Positions 1-14,409 are shown, numbered from the stretch's first letter. The stretch: 64,000 nt of DNA from Rhabditoides inermis (GCA_963966185.1 CAWZYM010000238.1:304501-368500), one strand, 5' to 3'. Numbers and translations: made by a program. The notes: generated by a model not told the origin, from the sequence alone.

Positions 1-601
1 CTCAGCGAGTCCAGCGACGCACACCTTCACTCTCGATGATCTCTCGGTAGCTCAGCGAGTCAAGCGACGCACACCTCCACTCTCGTTGATCTCTCGGTAG
101 CTCAACGAGTCCAGCGACGCACTCCTCCACTCTCGTTGAACTCCCCATAACTCAGCGAGTCCAACGACGCACACCTCCACTCTCGTTGATCGGCCGTCAG
201 CTCAGCGAGTTCAGCGACGCACTTCTCCACTCTCGCAGATCTGCCGTCAGCTCAGCGAGTACAGCGACGCACTCCTCCACAGTTGTTGACCTCCCGATAA
301 CTCAGCGAGTTCAGCGACGCAGTTCTCCACTCTCGCAGATATGCCAGCAGCTCAGCAAGTACAGCGACGCACTCCTTCACTTTCGTTGAACTCCCGATAA
401 CTCAGCGAGTCCAGCGACGCACACCTCCACTCTCGCAGATCTGCCGTCAGCTCAGCGAGTACAACGACGCACTTCTCTACTCACGTTGATCTCTCGGTAG
501 CTCAGCGAGTCAAGCGACGCACTCCTCTACTCTCGTTGATCTCTCGGTAACTCAGCGAGTCCAGCGACGCACTCCTCCACTCTCGCAGATCTTCTGTCAG
601 C
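1..601 (+). repeat. Segmental copy of 12,035-12,635
   Basis: The order of monomer variants here is the same as at 12,035-12,635 (offset 12,034), including a private t in the cassette join near 380-390 that also occurs near 12,415. At about 601 the monomer is chimeric: a cttctgtcag cassette joins directly to cgcaagcggc. From there the sequence follows 13,193 onward at offset 12,592. The window start therefore differs from the 12-14 kb copy by a 558-bp deletion or insertion. Read by eye, so the ends are approximate. Confidence 0.7.
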
Positions 602-1091
602 GCAAGCGGCTCTGCAAGTTCAACGACGCACTCCTCCACTCTCGCAGATATGCTAGCAGCTCAGCGAGTACAGCGACGAACTCTTTCACTCTCGTTGAAC
701 TCCCGACAACTCAGCGAGTCCAGCGACGCATATCGCCACTCTCGTTGATCTCTCGGTAGCTCAGCGAGTCAAGCGACGCACACCTCCACTCTCGTTGATC
801 TCTCGGTAGCTCAGCGAGTCCAGCGACGCACTCCTCCACTCTCGTTGAACTCCCCATAACTCAGCGAGTCCAACGACGCACACCTCCACTCTCGTTGATC
901 GGCCGTCAGCTCAGCGAGTTCAGCGACGCACTTCTCCACTCTCGCAGATATGCCAGCAGCTCAGCAAGTACAGCGACGCACTCCTTCACTCTCGTTGAAC
1001 TCCCGATAACTCAGCGAGTCCAGCGACGCACACCTCCACTCTCGCAGATCTGCCGTCAGCTCAGCGAGTACAACGACGCACTTCTCTACTG

Positions 1092-1848
1092 ACGTTGATC
1101 TCTCGGTAGCTCAGCGAGTCAAGCGACGCACTCCTCTACTCTCGTTGATCTCTCGGTAACTCAGCGAATCCAGCGACGCACTCCTCCACTCTCGCAGATC
1201 TTCTGTCAGCTCAGCGAGTCCAACGACGCACACCTTCGTTCTCGCAGCAGATCTGCCGTCAGCTCAGCGAGTCCAGCGACGCACACCTCCACTCTCGATG
1301 ATCTCTCGGTAGCTCAGCGAGTCAAGCGAAGCACACCTCCACTCTCGTTGATCTTTCGGTAGTACAGCGAGTCCAGCGACGCACTCCTCCACTCTCGTTG
1401 AACTCCCCATAACTCAGCGAGTCCAACGACGCACACCTCCACTCTCGTTGATCGGCCGTCAGCTCAGCGAGTTCAGCGACGCACTTCTCCACTCTCGCAG
1501 ATCTGCCGTCAGCTCAGCGAGTACAGCGACGCACTCCTCCACAGTTGTTGACCTCCCGATAACTCAGCGAGTTCAGCGGCGCAGTTCTCCACTCTCGCAG
1601 ATATGCCAGCAGCTCAGCAAGTACAGCGACGCACTCCTTCACTCTCGTTGAACTCCCGATAACTCAGCGAGTCCAGCGACGCACACCTTCACTCTCGCAG
1701 TTCTGCCGTCAGCTCAGCGAGTACAACGTCGAACTTCTCTACTCACGTTGATCTCTCGGTAGCTCAGCGAGTCAAGCGACGCACTCCTCTACTCTCGTTG
1801 ATCTCTCGGTAACTCAGCGAGTCCAGCGACGCACTCCTCCACTCTCGT
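1092..1848 (+). repeat. Segmental copy of 3,195-3,951 (offset 2,103)
   Basis: The same variant string recurs at an offset of 2,103 bp, which is 42 monomers plus 3 bp and fits one 53-bp monomer. Divergence begins near 1,849, where a ttgaactcc cassette replaces the cagatcttc cassette of the other copy. The 5' end is less certain because flanking monomers differ by single bases. Confidence 0.65.
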
Positions 1849-4800
1849 TGAACTCCCCATAACTCAGCGAGTCCAACGACGCACACCTCCACTCTCGTTG
1901 ATCGGCCGTCAGCTCAGCGAGTTCAGCGACGCACTTCTCCACTCTCGCAGATCTGCCGTCAGCTCAGCGAATACAGCGACGCACTCCTCCACTCTCGATG
2001 ATCTCTCGGTAGCTCAGCGAGTCAAGCGAAGCACACCTCCACTCTCGTTGATCTTTCGGTAGTACAGCGAGTCCAGCGACGCACTCCTCCACTCTCGTTG
2101 AACTCCCCATAACTCAGCGAGTCCAACGACGCACACCTCCACTCTCGTCGATCGGCCGTCAGCTCAGCGAGTTCAGCGACGCACTTCTCCACTCTCGCAG
2201 ATCTGCCGTCAGCTCAGCGAATACAGCGACGCACTCCTCCACAGTTGTTGACCTCCCGATAACTCAGCGAGTTCAGCGACGCAGTTCTCCACTCTCGCAG
2301 ATATGCCAGCAGCTCAGCAAGTACAGCAACGCACTCCTTCACTCTCGTTGAACTCCCGACAACTCAGCGAGTCCAGCGACGCATACCGCCACTCTCGTTG
2401 ATCTCTCGGTAGCTCAGCGAGTCAAGCGACGCACACCTCCACTCTCGTTAATCTCTCGGTAGCTCAGCGAGTACAGCGACACACTCCTCTACTTTCGTTG
2501 AACTGCCGCTAACTCAGCGGGTACAGCGACGCACTCCTTCACTCTCGCAGATATGCAAGCGGCTCTGCAAGTCCAACGACGCACACCTCCACTCTCGTTG
2601 ATCGGCCGTCAGCTCAGCGAGTTCAGCGACGCACTTCTCCACTCTCGCAGATCTGCCGTCAGCTCAGCGAGTACAGCGACGCACTCCTCCACAGTTGTTG
2701 ACCTCCCGATAACTCAGCGAGTTCAGCGACGCAGTTCTCCACTCTCGCAGATATGCCACCAGCTCAGCAAGTACAGCGACGCACTCCTCCACTCTCGTTG
2801 AACTCCCGATAACTCAGCGAGTCCAGCGACGCACACCTCCACTCTCGCAGATCTGCCGTCATCTCAGCGAGTACAACGACGCACTTCTCTACTCACGTTG
2901 ATCTCTCGGTAGCTCAGCGAGTCAAGCGACGCACTCCTCTACTCTCGATGATCTCTCGGTAACTCAGCGAGTCCAGCGACGCACACCTCCACTCTCGTTG
3001 ATCTTTCGGTAGTACAGCGAGTCAAGCGACGCACACCTCCACTCTCGTTAATCTCTCGGTATCTCAGCGAATACAGCGACGCACTCCTTCACTCTCGTTG
3101 AACTCCCGATAACTCAGCGAGTCCACCGACGCACACCTCCACTCTCGCAGATCTGCCGTCAGCTCAGCGAGTACAACGACGCACTTCTCTACTCACGTTG
3201 ATCTCTCGGTAGCTCAGCGAGTCAAGCGACGCACTCCTCTACTCTCGTTGATCTCTCGGTAACTCAGCGAATCCAGCGACGCACTCCTCCACTCTCGCAG
3301 ATCTTCTGTCAGCTCAGCGAGTCCAACGACGCACACCTTCGTTCTCGCAGCAGATCTGCCGTCAGCTCAGCGAGTCCAGCGACGCACACCTCCACTCTCG
3401 ATGATCTCTCGGTAGCTCAGCGAGTCAAGCGAAGCACACCTCCACTCTCGTTGATCTTTCGGTAGTACAGCGAGTCCAGCGACGCACTCCTCCACTCTCG
3501 TTGAACTCCCCATAACTCAGCGAGTCCAACGACGCACACCTCCACTCTCGTTGATCGGCCGTCAGCTCAGCGAGTTCAGCGACGCACTTCTCCACTCTCG
3601 CAGATCTGCCGTCAGCTCAGCGAGTACAGCGACGCACTCCTCCACAGTTGTTGACCTCCCGATAACTCAGCGAGTTCAGCGGCGCAGTTCTCCACTCTCG
3701 CAGATATGCCAGCAGCTCAGCAAGTACAGCGACGCACTCCTTCACTCTCGTTGAACTCCCGATAACTCAGCGAGTCCAGCGACGCACACCTTCACTCTCG
3801 CAGTTCTGCCGTCAGCTCAGCGAGTACAACGTCGAACTTCTCTACTCACGTTGATCTCTCGGTAGCTCAGCGAGTCAAGCGACGCACTCCTCTACTCTCG
3901 TTGATCTCTCGGTAACTCAGCGAGTCCAGCGACGCACTCCTCCACTCTCGCAGATCTTCTGTCAGCTCAGCGAGTCCAACGACGCACACCTTCGTTCTCG
4001 CAGCAGATCTGCCGTCAGCTCAGCGAGTCCAGCGACGCACACCTCCACTCTCGATGATCTCTCGGTAGCTCAGCGAGTCAAGCGAAGCACACCTCCACTC
4101 TCGTTGATCTTTCGGTAGTACAGCGAGTCCAGCGACGCACTCCTCCACTCTCGTTGAACTCCCCATAACTCAGCGAGTCCAACGACGCACACCTCCACTC
4201 TCGTTGATCGGCCGTCAGCTCAGCGAGTTCAGCGACGCACTTCTCCACTCTCGCAGATCTGCCGTCAGCTCAGCGAATACAGCGACGCACTCCTCCACAG
4301 TTGTTGACCTCCCGATAACTCAGCGAGTTCAGCGACGCAGTTCTCCACTCTCGCAGATATGCCAGCAGCTCAGCAAGTACAGCAACGCACTCCTTCACTC
4401 TCGTTGAACTCCCGACAACTCAGCGAGTCCAGCGACGCATACCGCCACTCTCGTTGATCTCTCGGTAGCTCAGCGAGTCAAGCGACGCACACCTCCACTC
4501 TCGTTAATCTCTCGGTAGCTCAGCGAGTACAGCGACACACTCCTCTACTTTCGTTGAACTGCCGCTAACTCAGCGGGTACAGCGACGCACTCCTTCACTC
4601 TCGCAGATATGCAAGCGGCTCTGCAAGTTCAACGACGCACTCCTCCACTCTCGCAGATATGCTAGCAGCTCAGCGAGTACAGCGACGAACTCTTTCACTC
4701 TCGTTGAACTACCGACAACTCAGCGAGTCCAGCGACGCATACCGCCACTCTCGTTGATCTCTCGGTAGCTCAGCGAGTCAAGCGACGCACACCTACACTC

Positions 4801-5663
4801 TCGTTGATCTCTCGGTAGCTCAGCGAGTCCTGCGACGCACTCCTCCACTCTCGTTGAACTCCCCATAACTCAGCGAGTCCAACGACGCACACCTCCACTC
4901 TCGTTGATCGGCCGTCAGCTCAGCGAGTTCAGCGACGCACTTCTCCACTCTCGCAGATCTGCCGTCAGCTCAGCGAGTACAGCGACGCACTCCTCCACAG
5001 TTGTTGACCTCCCGATAACTCAGCGAGTTCAGCGACGCAGTTCTCCACTCTCGCAGATATGCCACCAGCTCAGCAAGTACAGCGACGCACTCCTCCACTC
5101 TCGTTGAACTCCCGATAACTCAGCGAGTCCAGCGACGCACACCTCCACTCTCGCAGATGTGCCGTCATCTCAGCGAGTACAACGACGCACTTCTCTACTC
5201 ACGTTGATCTCTCGGTAGCTCAGCGAGTCAAGCGACGCACTCCTCTACTCTCGTTGATCTCTCGGTAACTCAGCGAGTCCAGCGACGCACACCTCCACTC
5301 TCGATGATCTCTCGGTAGCTCAGCGAGTCAAGCGAAGCACACCTCCACTCTCGTTGATCTTTCGGTAGTACAGCGAGTCAAGCGACGCACACCTCCACTC
5401 TCGTTAATCTCTCGGTAGCGCGAGTCAAGCGACGCACTCCTCTACTCTCGTTGATCTCTCGGTAACTCAGCGAATCCAGCGACGCACTCCTCCACTCTTG
5501 CAGATCTTCTGTCAGCTCAGCGAGTCCAACGACGCACACCTTCGTTCTCGCAGCAGATCTGCCGTCAGCTCAGCGAGTCCAGCGACGCACACCTCCACTC
5601 TCGATGATCTCTCGGTAGCTCAGCGAGTCAAGCGAAGCACACCTCCACTCTCGTTGATCTTTC

Positions 5664-6026
5664 TGAGCTACCGAGAGATCAACGTGAGTAGAGAAGTGCG
5701 TCGTTGTACTCGCTGAGCTGACGGCAGATCTGCGAGAGTGGAGGTGTGCGTCGGTGGACTCGCTGAGTTATCGGGAGTTCAACGAGAGTGAAGGAGTGCG
5801 TCGCTGTATTCGCTGACGGTAGTACAGCGAGTCAAGCGACGCACACCTCCACTCTCGTTAATCTCTCGGTAGCTCAGCGAATACAGCGACGCACTCCTTC
5901 ACTCTCGTTGAACTCCCGATAACTCAGCGAGTCCACCGACGCACACCTCCACTCTCGCAGATCTGCCGTCAGCTCAGCGAGTACAACGACGCACTTCTCT
6001 ACTCACGTTGATCTCTCGGTAGCTCA
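5664..6026. repeat. Perfect inverted duplication, 153-bp arms, 57-bp spacer
   Basis: Bases 5,664-5,816 are satellite in reverse orientation inside a forward array. Comparing by eye, they are the exact reverse complement of 5,874-6,026, with a 57-bp spacer at 5,817-5,873 carrying forward satellite. The inverted arm interrupts a cassette (ttgatctttc then ggtagtacag resumes after it). The single strand could fold into a 153-bp hairpin. This is the signature of a template-switch or foldback repair event. It could also be a read-level foldback artefact. Confidence 0.9.
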
Positions 6027-9000
6027 GCGAGTCAAGCGACGCACTCCTCTACTCTCGTTGATCTCTCGGTAACTCAGCGAATCCAGCGACGCACTCCTCC
6101 ACTCTCGCAGATCTTCTGTCAGCTCAGCGAGTCCAACGACGCACACCTTCGTTCTCGCAGCAGATCTGCCGTCAGCTCAGCGAGTCCAGCGACGCACACC
6201 TCCACTCTCGATGATCTCTCGGTAGCTCAGCGAGTCAAGCGAAGCACACCTCCACTCTCGTTGATCTTTCGGTAGTACAGCGAGTCCAGCGACGCACTCC
6301 TCCACTCTCGTTGAACTCCCCATAACTCAGCGAGTCCAACGACGCACACCTCCACTTTCGTTGATCGGCCGTCAGCTCAGCAAGTTCAGCGACGCACTTC
6401 TCCACTCTCGCAGATCTGCCGTCAGCTCAGCGAGTACAGCGACGCACTCCTCCACAGTTGTTGACCTCCCGATAACTCAGCGAGTTCAGCGGCGCAGTTC
6501 TCCACTCTCGCAGATATGCCAGCAGCTCAGCAAGTACAGCGACGCACTCCTTCACTCTCGTTGAACTCCCGATAACTCAGCGAGTCCAGCGACGCACACC
6601 TTCACTCTCGCAGTTCTGCCGTCAGCTCAGCGAGTACAACGTCGAACTTCTCTACTCACGTTGATCTCTCGGTAGCTCAGCGAGTCAAGCGACGCACTCC
6701 TCTACTCTCGTTGATCTCTCGGTAACTCAGCGAGTCCAGCGACGCACTCCTCCACTCTCGCAGATCTTCTGTCAGCTCAGCGAGTCCAACGACGCACACC
6801 TTCGTTCTCGCAGCAGATCTGCCGTCAGCTCAGCGAGTCCAGCGACGCACACCTCCACTCTCGATGATCTCTCGGTAGCTCAGCGAGTCAAGCGAAGCAC
6901 ACCTCCACTCTCGTTGATCTTTCGGTAGTACAGCGAGTCCAGCGACGCACTCCTCCACTCTCGTTGAACTCCCCATAACTCAGCGAGTCCAACGACGCAC
7001 ACCTCCACTCTCGTTGATCGGCCGTCAGCTCAGCGAGTTCAGCGACGCACTTCTCCACTCTCGCAGATCTGCCGTCAGCTCAGCGAATACAGCGACGCAC
7101 TCCTCCACAGTTGTTGACCTCCCGATAACTCAGCGAGTTCAGCGACGCAGTTCTCCACTCTCGCAGATATGCCAGCAGCTCAGCAAGTACAGCAACGCAC
7201 TCCTTCACTCTCGTTGAACTCCCGACAACTCAGCGAGTCCAGCGACGCATACCGCCACTCTCGTTGATCTCTCGGTAGCTCAGCGAGTCAAGCGACGCAC
7301 ACCTCCATTCTCGTTATTCTCTCGGTAGCTCAGCGAGTACAGCGACACACTCCTCTACTTTCGTTGAACTGCCGCTAACTCAGCGGGTACAGCGACGCAC
7401 TCCTTCACTCTCGCAGATATGCAAGCGGCTCTGCAAGTTCAACGACGCACTCCTCCACTATCGCAGATATGCTAGCAGCTCAGCGAGTACAGCGACGAAC
7501 TCTTTCACTCTCGTTGAACTACCGACAACTCAGCGAGTCCAGCGACGCATACCGCCACTCTCGTTGATCTCTCGGTAGCTCAGCGAGTCAAGCGACGCAC
7601 ACCTACACTCTCGTTGATCTCTCGGTAGCTCAGCGAGTCCAGCGACGCACTCCTCCACTCTCGTTGAACTCCCCATAACTCAGCGAGTCCAACGACGCAC
7701 ACCTCCACTCTCGTTGATCGGCCGTCAGCTCAGCGAGTTCAGCGACGCACTTCTCCACTCTCGCAGATCTGCCGTCAGCTCAGCGAGTACAGCGACGCAC
7801 TCCTCCACAGTTGTTGACCTCCCGATAACTCAGCGAGTTCAGCGACGCAGTTCTCCACTCTCGCAGATATGCCACCAGCTCAGCAAGTACAGCGACGCAC
7901 TCCTCCACTCTCGTTGAACTCCCGATAACTCAGCGAGTCCAGCGACGCACACCTCCACTCTCGCAGATCTGCCGTCATCTCAGCGAGTACAACGACGCAC
8001 TTCTCTACTCACGTTGATCTCTCGGTAGCTCAGCGAGTCAAGCGACGCACTCCTCCACTCTCGCAGATCTTCTGTCAGCTCAGCGAGTCCAACGACGCAC
8101 ACCTTCGTTCTCGCAGCAGATCTGCCGTCAGCTCAGCGAGTCCAGCGACGCACACCTCCACTCTCGATGATCTCTCGGTAGCTCAGCGAGTCAAGCGACG
8201 CACTCCTCTACTCTCGTTGATCTCTCGGTAACTCAGCGAGTCCAGCGACGCACTCCTCCACTCTCGCAGATCTTCTGTCAGCTCAGCGAGTCCAACGACG
8301 CACACCTTCGTTCTCGCAGCAGATCTGCCGTCAGCTCAGCGAGTCCAGCGACGCACACCTCCACTCTCGATGATCTCTCGGTAGCTCAGCGAGTCAAGCG
8401 AAGCACACCTCCACTCTCGTTGATCTTTCGGTAGTACAGCGAGTCCAGCGACGCACTCCTCCACTCTCGTTGAACTCCCCATAACTCAGCGAGTCCAACG
8501 ACGCACACCTCCACTCTCGTTGATCGGCCGTCAGCTCAGCGAGTTCAGCGACGCACTTCTCCACTCTCGCAGATCTGCCGTCAGCTCAGCGAATACAGCG
8601 ACGCACTCCTCCACAGTTGTTGACCTCCCGATAACTCAGCGAGTTCAGCGACGCAGTTCTCCACTCTCGCAGATATGCCAGCAGCTCAGCAAGTACAGCA
8701 ACGCACTCCTTCACTCTCGTTGAACTCCCGACAACTCAGCGAGTCCAGCGACGCATACCGCCACTCTCGTTGATCTCTCGGTAGCTCAGCGAGTCAAGCG
8801 ACGCACACCTCCATTCTCGTTAATCTCTCGGTAGTTCAGCGAGTACAGCGACACACTCCTCTACTTTCGTTGAACTGCCGCTAACTCAGCGGGTACAGCG
8901 ACACACTCCTTCACTCTCGCAGATATGCAAGCGGCTCTGCAAGTTCAACGACGCACTCCTCCACTCTCGCAGATATGCTAGCAGCTCAGCGAGTACAGCG

Positions 9001-10085
9001 ACGAACTCTTTCACTCTCGTTGAACTACCGACAACTCAGCGAGTCCAGCGACGCATACCGCCACTCTCGTTGATCTCTCGGTAGCTCAGCGAGTCAAGCG
9101 ACGCACACCTACACTCTCGTTGATCTCTCGGTAGCTCAGCGAGTCCAGCGACGCACTCCTCCACTCTCGTTGAACTCCCCATAACTCAGCGAGTCCAACG
9201 ACGCACACCTCCACTCTCGTTGATCGGCCGTCACCTCAGCGAGTTCAGCGACGCACTTCTCCACTCTCGCAGATCTGCCGTCAGCTCAGCGAGTACAGCG
9301 ACGCACTCCTCCACAGTTGTTGACCTCCCGATAACTCAGCGAGTTCAGCGACGCAGTTCTCCACTCTCGCAGATATGCCACCAGCTCAGCAAGTACAGCG
9401 ACGCACTCCTCCACTCTCGTTGAACTCCCGATAACTCAGCGAGTCCAGCGACGCACACCTCCACTCTCGCAGATCTGCCGTCATCTCAGCGAGTACAACG
9501 ACGCACTTCTCTACTCACGTTGATCTCTCGGTAGCTCAGCGAGTCAAGCGACGCACTCCTCTACTCTCGTTGATCTCTCGGTAACTCAGCAAGTCCAGCG
9601 ACGCACACCTCCACTCTCGATGATCTCTCGGTAGCTCAGCGAGTCAAGCGAAGCACACCTCCACTCTCGTTGATCTTTCGGTAGTACAGCGAGTCAAGCG
9701 ACGCACACCTCCACTCTCGTTAATCTCTCGGTAGCTCAGCGAATACAGCGACGCACTCCTTCACTCTCGTTGAACTCCCGATAACTCAGCGAGTCCACCG
9801 ACGCACACCTCCACTCTCGCAGATCTGCCGTCAGCTCAGCGAGTACAACGACGCACTTCTCTACTCACGTTGATCTCTCGGTAGCTCAGCGAGTCAAGCG
9901 ACGCACTCCTCTACTCTCGTTGATCTCTCGGTAACTCAGCGAATCCAGCGACGCACTCCTCCACTCTTGCAGATCTTCTGTCAGCTCAGCGAGTCCAACG
10001 ACGCACACCTTCGTTCTCGCAGCAGATCTGCCGTCAGCTCAGCGAGTCCAGCGACGCACACCTCCACTCTCGATGATCTCTCGGT
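5817..10085 (+). repeat. 4.27-kb block duplicated at 42,692-46,960
   Basis: Monomer-variant order matches at a constant offset of 36,875. The spacings 653, 700, 806 and 700 bp between successive ttgatcggccgtcag monomers are identical (6,361, 7,014, 7,714, 8,520, 9,220 against 43,236, 43,889, 44,589, 45,395, 46,095). A private variant, tcgttattctctcgg near 7,310, recurs near 44,185. The match stops near 46,960, where the far copy joins the U1 segment. The left end coincides with the right edge of the inverted arm at 5,664-5,816, so the far copy may show the arrangement before that arm was inserted. Confidence 0.85.
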
Positions 10086-11468
10086 AGCTCAGCGAGTCAA
10101 GCGAAGCACACCTCCACTCTCGTTGATCTTTCGGTAGTACAGCGAGTCCAGCGACGCACTCCTCCACTCCTGTTGAACTCCCCATAACTCAGCGAGTCCA
10201 ACGACGCACACCTCCACTCTCGTTGATCGGCCGTCAGCTCAGCGAGTTCAGCGACGCACTTCTCCACTCTCGCAGATCTGCCGTCAGCTCAGCGAGTACA
10301 GCGACGCACTCCTCCACAGTTGTTGACCTCCCGATAACTCAGCGAGTTCAGCGACGCAGTTCTCCACTCTCGCAGATATGCCAGCAGCTCAGCAAGTACA
10401 GCGACGCACTCCTTCACTCTCGTTGAACTCCCGATAACTCAGCGAGTCCAGCGACGCACACCTCCACTCTCGCAGATCTGCCGTCAGCTCAGCGAGTACA
10501 ACGACGCACTTCTCTACTCACGTTGATCTCTCGGTAGCTCAGCGAGTCAAGCGACGCACTCCTCTACTCTCGTTGATCTCTCGGTAACTCAGCGAGTCCA
10601 GCGACGCACTCCTCCACTCTCGTTGAACTCCCCATAACTCAGCGAGTCCAACGACGCACACCTCCACTCTCGTTGATCGGTCGTCAGCTCAGCGAGTACA
10701 GCGACGCACTCCTTCACTCTCGTTGAACTCCCGATAACTCAGCGAGTACAGCGACGCACTCCTCTCGCATATGTGCCAGCAGATCAGCGAATACAGCGAC
10801 GAACTTCTCCACTCTCGCAGATCTGCCGTCAGCTCAGCGAGTCCAGCGACGCACACCTCCACTCTCGATGATCTCTCGGTAGCTCAGCGAGTCAAGCGAA
10901 GCACACCTCCACTCTCGTTGATCTTTCGGTAGTACAGCGAGTCCAGCGACGCACTCCTCCACTCTCGTTGAACTCCCCATAACTCAGCGAGTCCAACGAC
11001 GCACACCTCCACTCTCGTTGATCGGTCGTCAGCTCAGCGAGTTCAGCGACGCACTTCTCCACTTTCGCAGATCTGCGTCAGCTCAGCGAGTACAGCGACG
11101 CACTCCTTCACTCTCGTTGAACTCCCGATAACTCAGCGAGTACAGCGACGCACTCCTCCACTCTCGCATATATGCCAGCAGATCAGCGAATACAGCGACG
11201 AACTTCTCCACTCTCGCAGATCTGCCGTCATCTCAGCGAGTACAGCGACGCACTCCTTCACTGTCGTTAAACTCCCGATAACTCAGCGAGTCCAGCGACG
11301 CACACCTCCACTCTCGCAGATATGCCAGCGACTCAGCAAATTCAGCGGCAAACTCTTTCACTCTCGTTGAACTCCCGACAACTCAGCGAGTCCAGCGACG
11401 CATACCGCCACTCTCGTTGATCTCTCGGTAGCTCAGCGAGTCAAGCGACGCACACCTCCACTCTCGTT
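8041..11468 (+). repeat. 3.4-kb block duplicated at 19,532-22,959 (offset 11,491)
   Basis: Both blocks share a run of rare variants: ccactcctgttgaac (10,165 and 21,656), an abbreviated monomer with ctcctctcgcatatgtgcc (10,758 and 22,249), agatctgcgtcag with a missing base (11,080 and 22,571), and ttcagcggcaaac (11,341 and 22,832). They diverge near 11,469, where ttgatatttcgg faces ttaatctctcgg. The copy also contains the uninterrupted LINE target site. Confidence 0.85.
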
Positions 11469-14409
11469 GATATTTCGGTAGTACAGCGAGTCCAGCGACG
11501 CACTCCTCCACTCTCGTTGAACTCCCCATAACTCAGCGAGTCTAACGACGCACACCTCCACTCTCGTTGATCGGCCGTCAGCTCAGCGAGTTCAGCGACG
11601 CACTTCTCCACTCTCGCAGATCTGCCGTCAGCTCAGCGAGTACAGCGACGCACTCTTTCACAGTTGTTGACCTCCCGATAACTCAGCGAGTTCAGCGACG
11701 CAGTTCTCCACTCTCGCAGATTTGCCAGCAGCTCAGCAAGTACAGCGACGCACTCCTTCACTCTCGTTGAACTCCCGATAACTCAGCGAGTCCAGCGACG
11801 CACACCTTCACTCTCGCAGTTCTGCCGTCAGCTCAGCGAGTACAACGTCGGACTTCTCTACTCACGTTGATCTCTCGGTAGCTCAGCGAGTCAAGCGACG
11901 CACTCCTCTACTCTCGTTGATCTCTCGGTAACTCAGCGAGTCCAGCGACGCACTCCTCCACTCTCGCAGATCTTCTGTCAGCTCAGCGAGTCCAACGACG
12001 CACACCTTCGTTCTCGCAGCAGATCTGCCGTCAGCTCAGCGAGTCCAGCGACGCACACCTTCACTCTCGATGATCTCTCGGTAGCTCAGCGAGTCAAGCG
12101 ACGCACACCTCCACTCTCGTTGATCTCTCGGTAGCTCAGCGAGTCCAGCGACGCACTCCTCCACTCTCGTTGAACTCCCCATAACTCAGCGAGTCCAACG
12201 ACGCACACCTCCACTCTCGTTGATCGGCCGTCAGCTCAGCGAGTTCAGCGACGCACTTCTCCACTCTCGCAGATCTGCCGTCAGCTCAGCGAGTACAGCG
12301 ACGCACTCCTCCACAGTTGTTGACCTCCCGATAACTCAGCGAGTTCAGCGACGCAGTTCTCCACTCTCGCAGATATGCCAGCAGCTCAGCAAGTACAGCG
12401 ACGCACTCCTTCACTTTCGTTGAACTCCCGATAACTCAGCGAGTCCAGCGACGCACACCTCCACTCTCGCAGATCTGCCGTCAGCTCAGCGAGTACAACG
12501 ACGCACTTCTCTACTCACGTTGATCTCTCGGTAGCTCAGCGAGTCAAGCGACGCACTCCTCTACTCTCGTTGATCTCTCGGTAACTCAGCGAGTCCAGCG
12601 ACGCACTCCTCCACTCTCGCAGATCTTCTGTCAGCTCAGCGAGTCCAGCGACGCACACCTCCACTCTCGATGATCTCTCGGTAGCTCAGCGAGTCAAGCG
12701 AAGCACACCTCCACTCTCGTTGATATTTCGGTAGTACAGCGAGTCCAGCGACGCACTCCTCCACTCTCGTTGAACTCCCCATAACTCAGCGAGTCTAACG
12801 ACGCACACCTCCACTCTCGTTGATCGGCCGTCAGCTCAGCGAGTTCAGCGACGCACTTCTCCACTCTCGCAGATCTGCCGTCAGCTCAGCGAGTACAGCG
12901 ACGCACTCTTTCACAGTTGTTGACCTCCCGATAACTCAGCGAGTTCAGCGACGCAGTTCTCCACTCTCGCAGATATGCCAGCAGCTCAGCAAGTACAGCA
13001 ACGCACTCCTTCACTCTCGTTGAACTCCCGACAACTCAGCGAGTCCAGCGACGCACACCTCCACGCGACGCACACCTCCACTCTCGTTAATCTCACGGTA
13101 GCTCAGCGAGTACAGCGACACACTCCTCTACTCTCGTTGAACTGCCGCTAACTCAGCGAGTACAGCGACGCACTCCTTCACTCTCGCAGATATGCAAGCG
13201 GCTCTGCAAGTTCAACGACGCACTCCTCCACTCTCGCAGATATGCTAGCAGCTCAGCGAGTACAGCGACGAACTCTTTCACTCTCGTTGAACTCCCGACA
13301 ACTCAGCGAGTCCAGCGACGCATATCGCCACTCTCGTTGATCTCTCGGTAGCTCAGCGAGTCAAGCGACGCACACCTCCACTCTCGTTGATCTCTCGGTA
13401 GCTCAGCGAGTCCAGCGACGCACTCCTCCACTCTCGTTGAACTCCCCATAACTCAGCGAGTCCAACGACGCACACCTCCACTCTCGTTGATCGGCCGTCA
13501 GCTCAGCGAGTTCAGCGACGCACTTCTCCACTCTCGCAGATATGCCAGCAGCTCAGCAAGTACAGCGACGCACTCCTTCACTCTCGTTGAACTCCCGATA
13601 ACTCAGCGAGTCCAGCGACGCACACCTCCACTCTCGCAGATCTGCCGTCAGCTCAGCTAGTACAACGACGCACTTCTCTACTGACGTTGATCTCTCGGTA
13701 GCTCAGCGAGTCAAGCGACGCACTCCTCTACTCTCGTTGATCTCTCGGTAACTCAGCGAATCCAGCGACGCACTTCTCCACTCTCGCAGATCTTCTGTCA
13801 GCTCAGCGAGTCCAACGACGCACACCTTCGTTCTCGCAGCAGATCTGCCGTCAGCTCAGCGAGTCCAGCGACGCACACCTCCACTCTCGATGATCTCTCG
13901 GTAGCTCAGCGAGTCAAGCGAAGCACACCTCCACTCTCGTTGATCTTTCGGTAGTACAGCGAGTCCAGCGACGCACTCCTCCACTCTCGTTGAACTCCCC
14001 ATAACTCAGCGAGTCCAACGACGCACACCTCCACTCTCGTTGATCGGCCGTCAGCTCAGCGAGTTCAGCGACGCACTTCTCCACTCTCGCAGATCTGCCG
14101 TCAGCTCAGCGAATACAGCGACGCACTCCTCCACAGTTGTTGACCTCCCGATAACTCAGCGAGTTCAGCGACGCAGTTCTCCACTCTCGCAGATATGCCA
14201 GCAGCTCAGCAAGTACAGCAACGCACTCCTTCACTCTCGTTGAACTCCCGACAACTCAGCGAGTCCAGCGACGCACACCTTCACTCTCGCAGTTCTGCCG
14301 TCAGCTCAGCGAGTACAACGTCGAACTTCTCTACTCACGTTGATCTCTCGGTAGCTCAGCGAGTCAAGCGACGCACTCCTCTACTCTCGTTGATCTCTCG
14401 GTAACTCAG

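Noticed and set aside
186..389. 67-residue protein family (many copies)
   Set aside because: The start is TTG, the frame simply follows the monomer register, and the copies vary with the satellite. Best read as an artefact of repeats.
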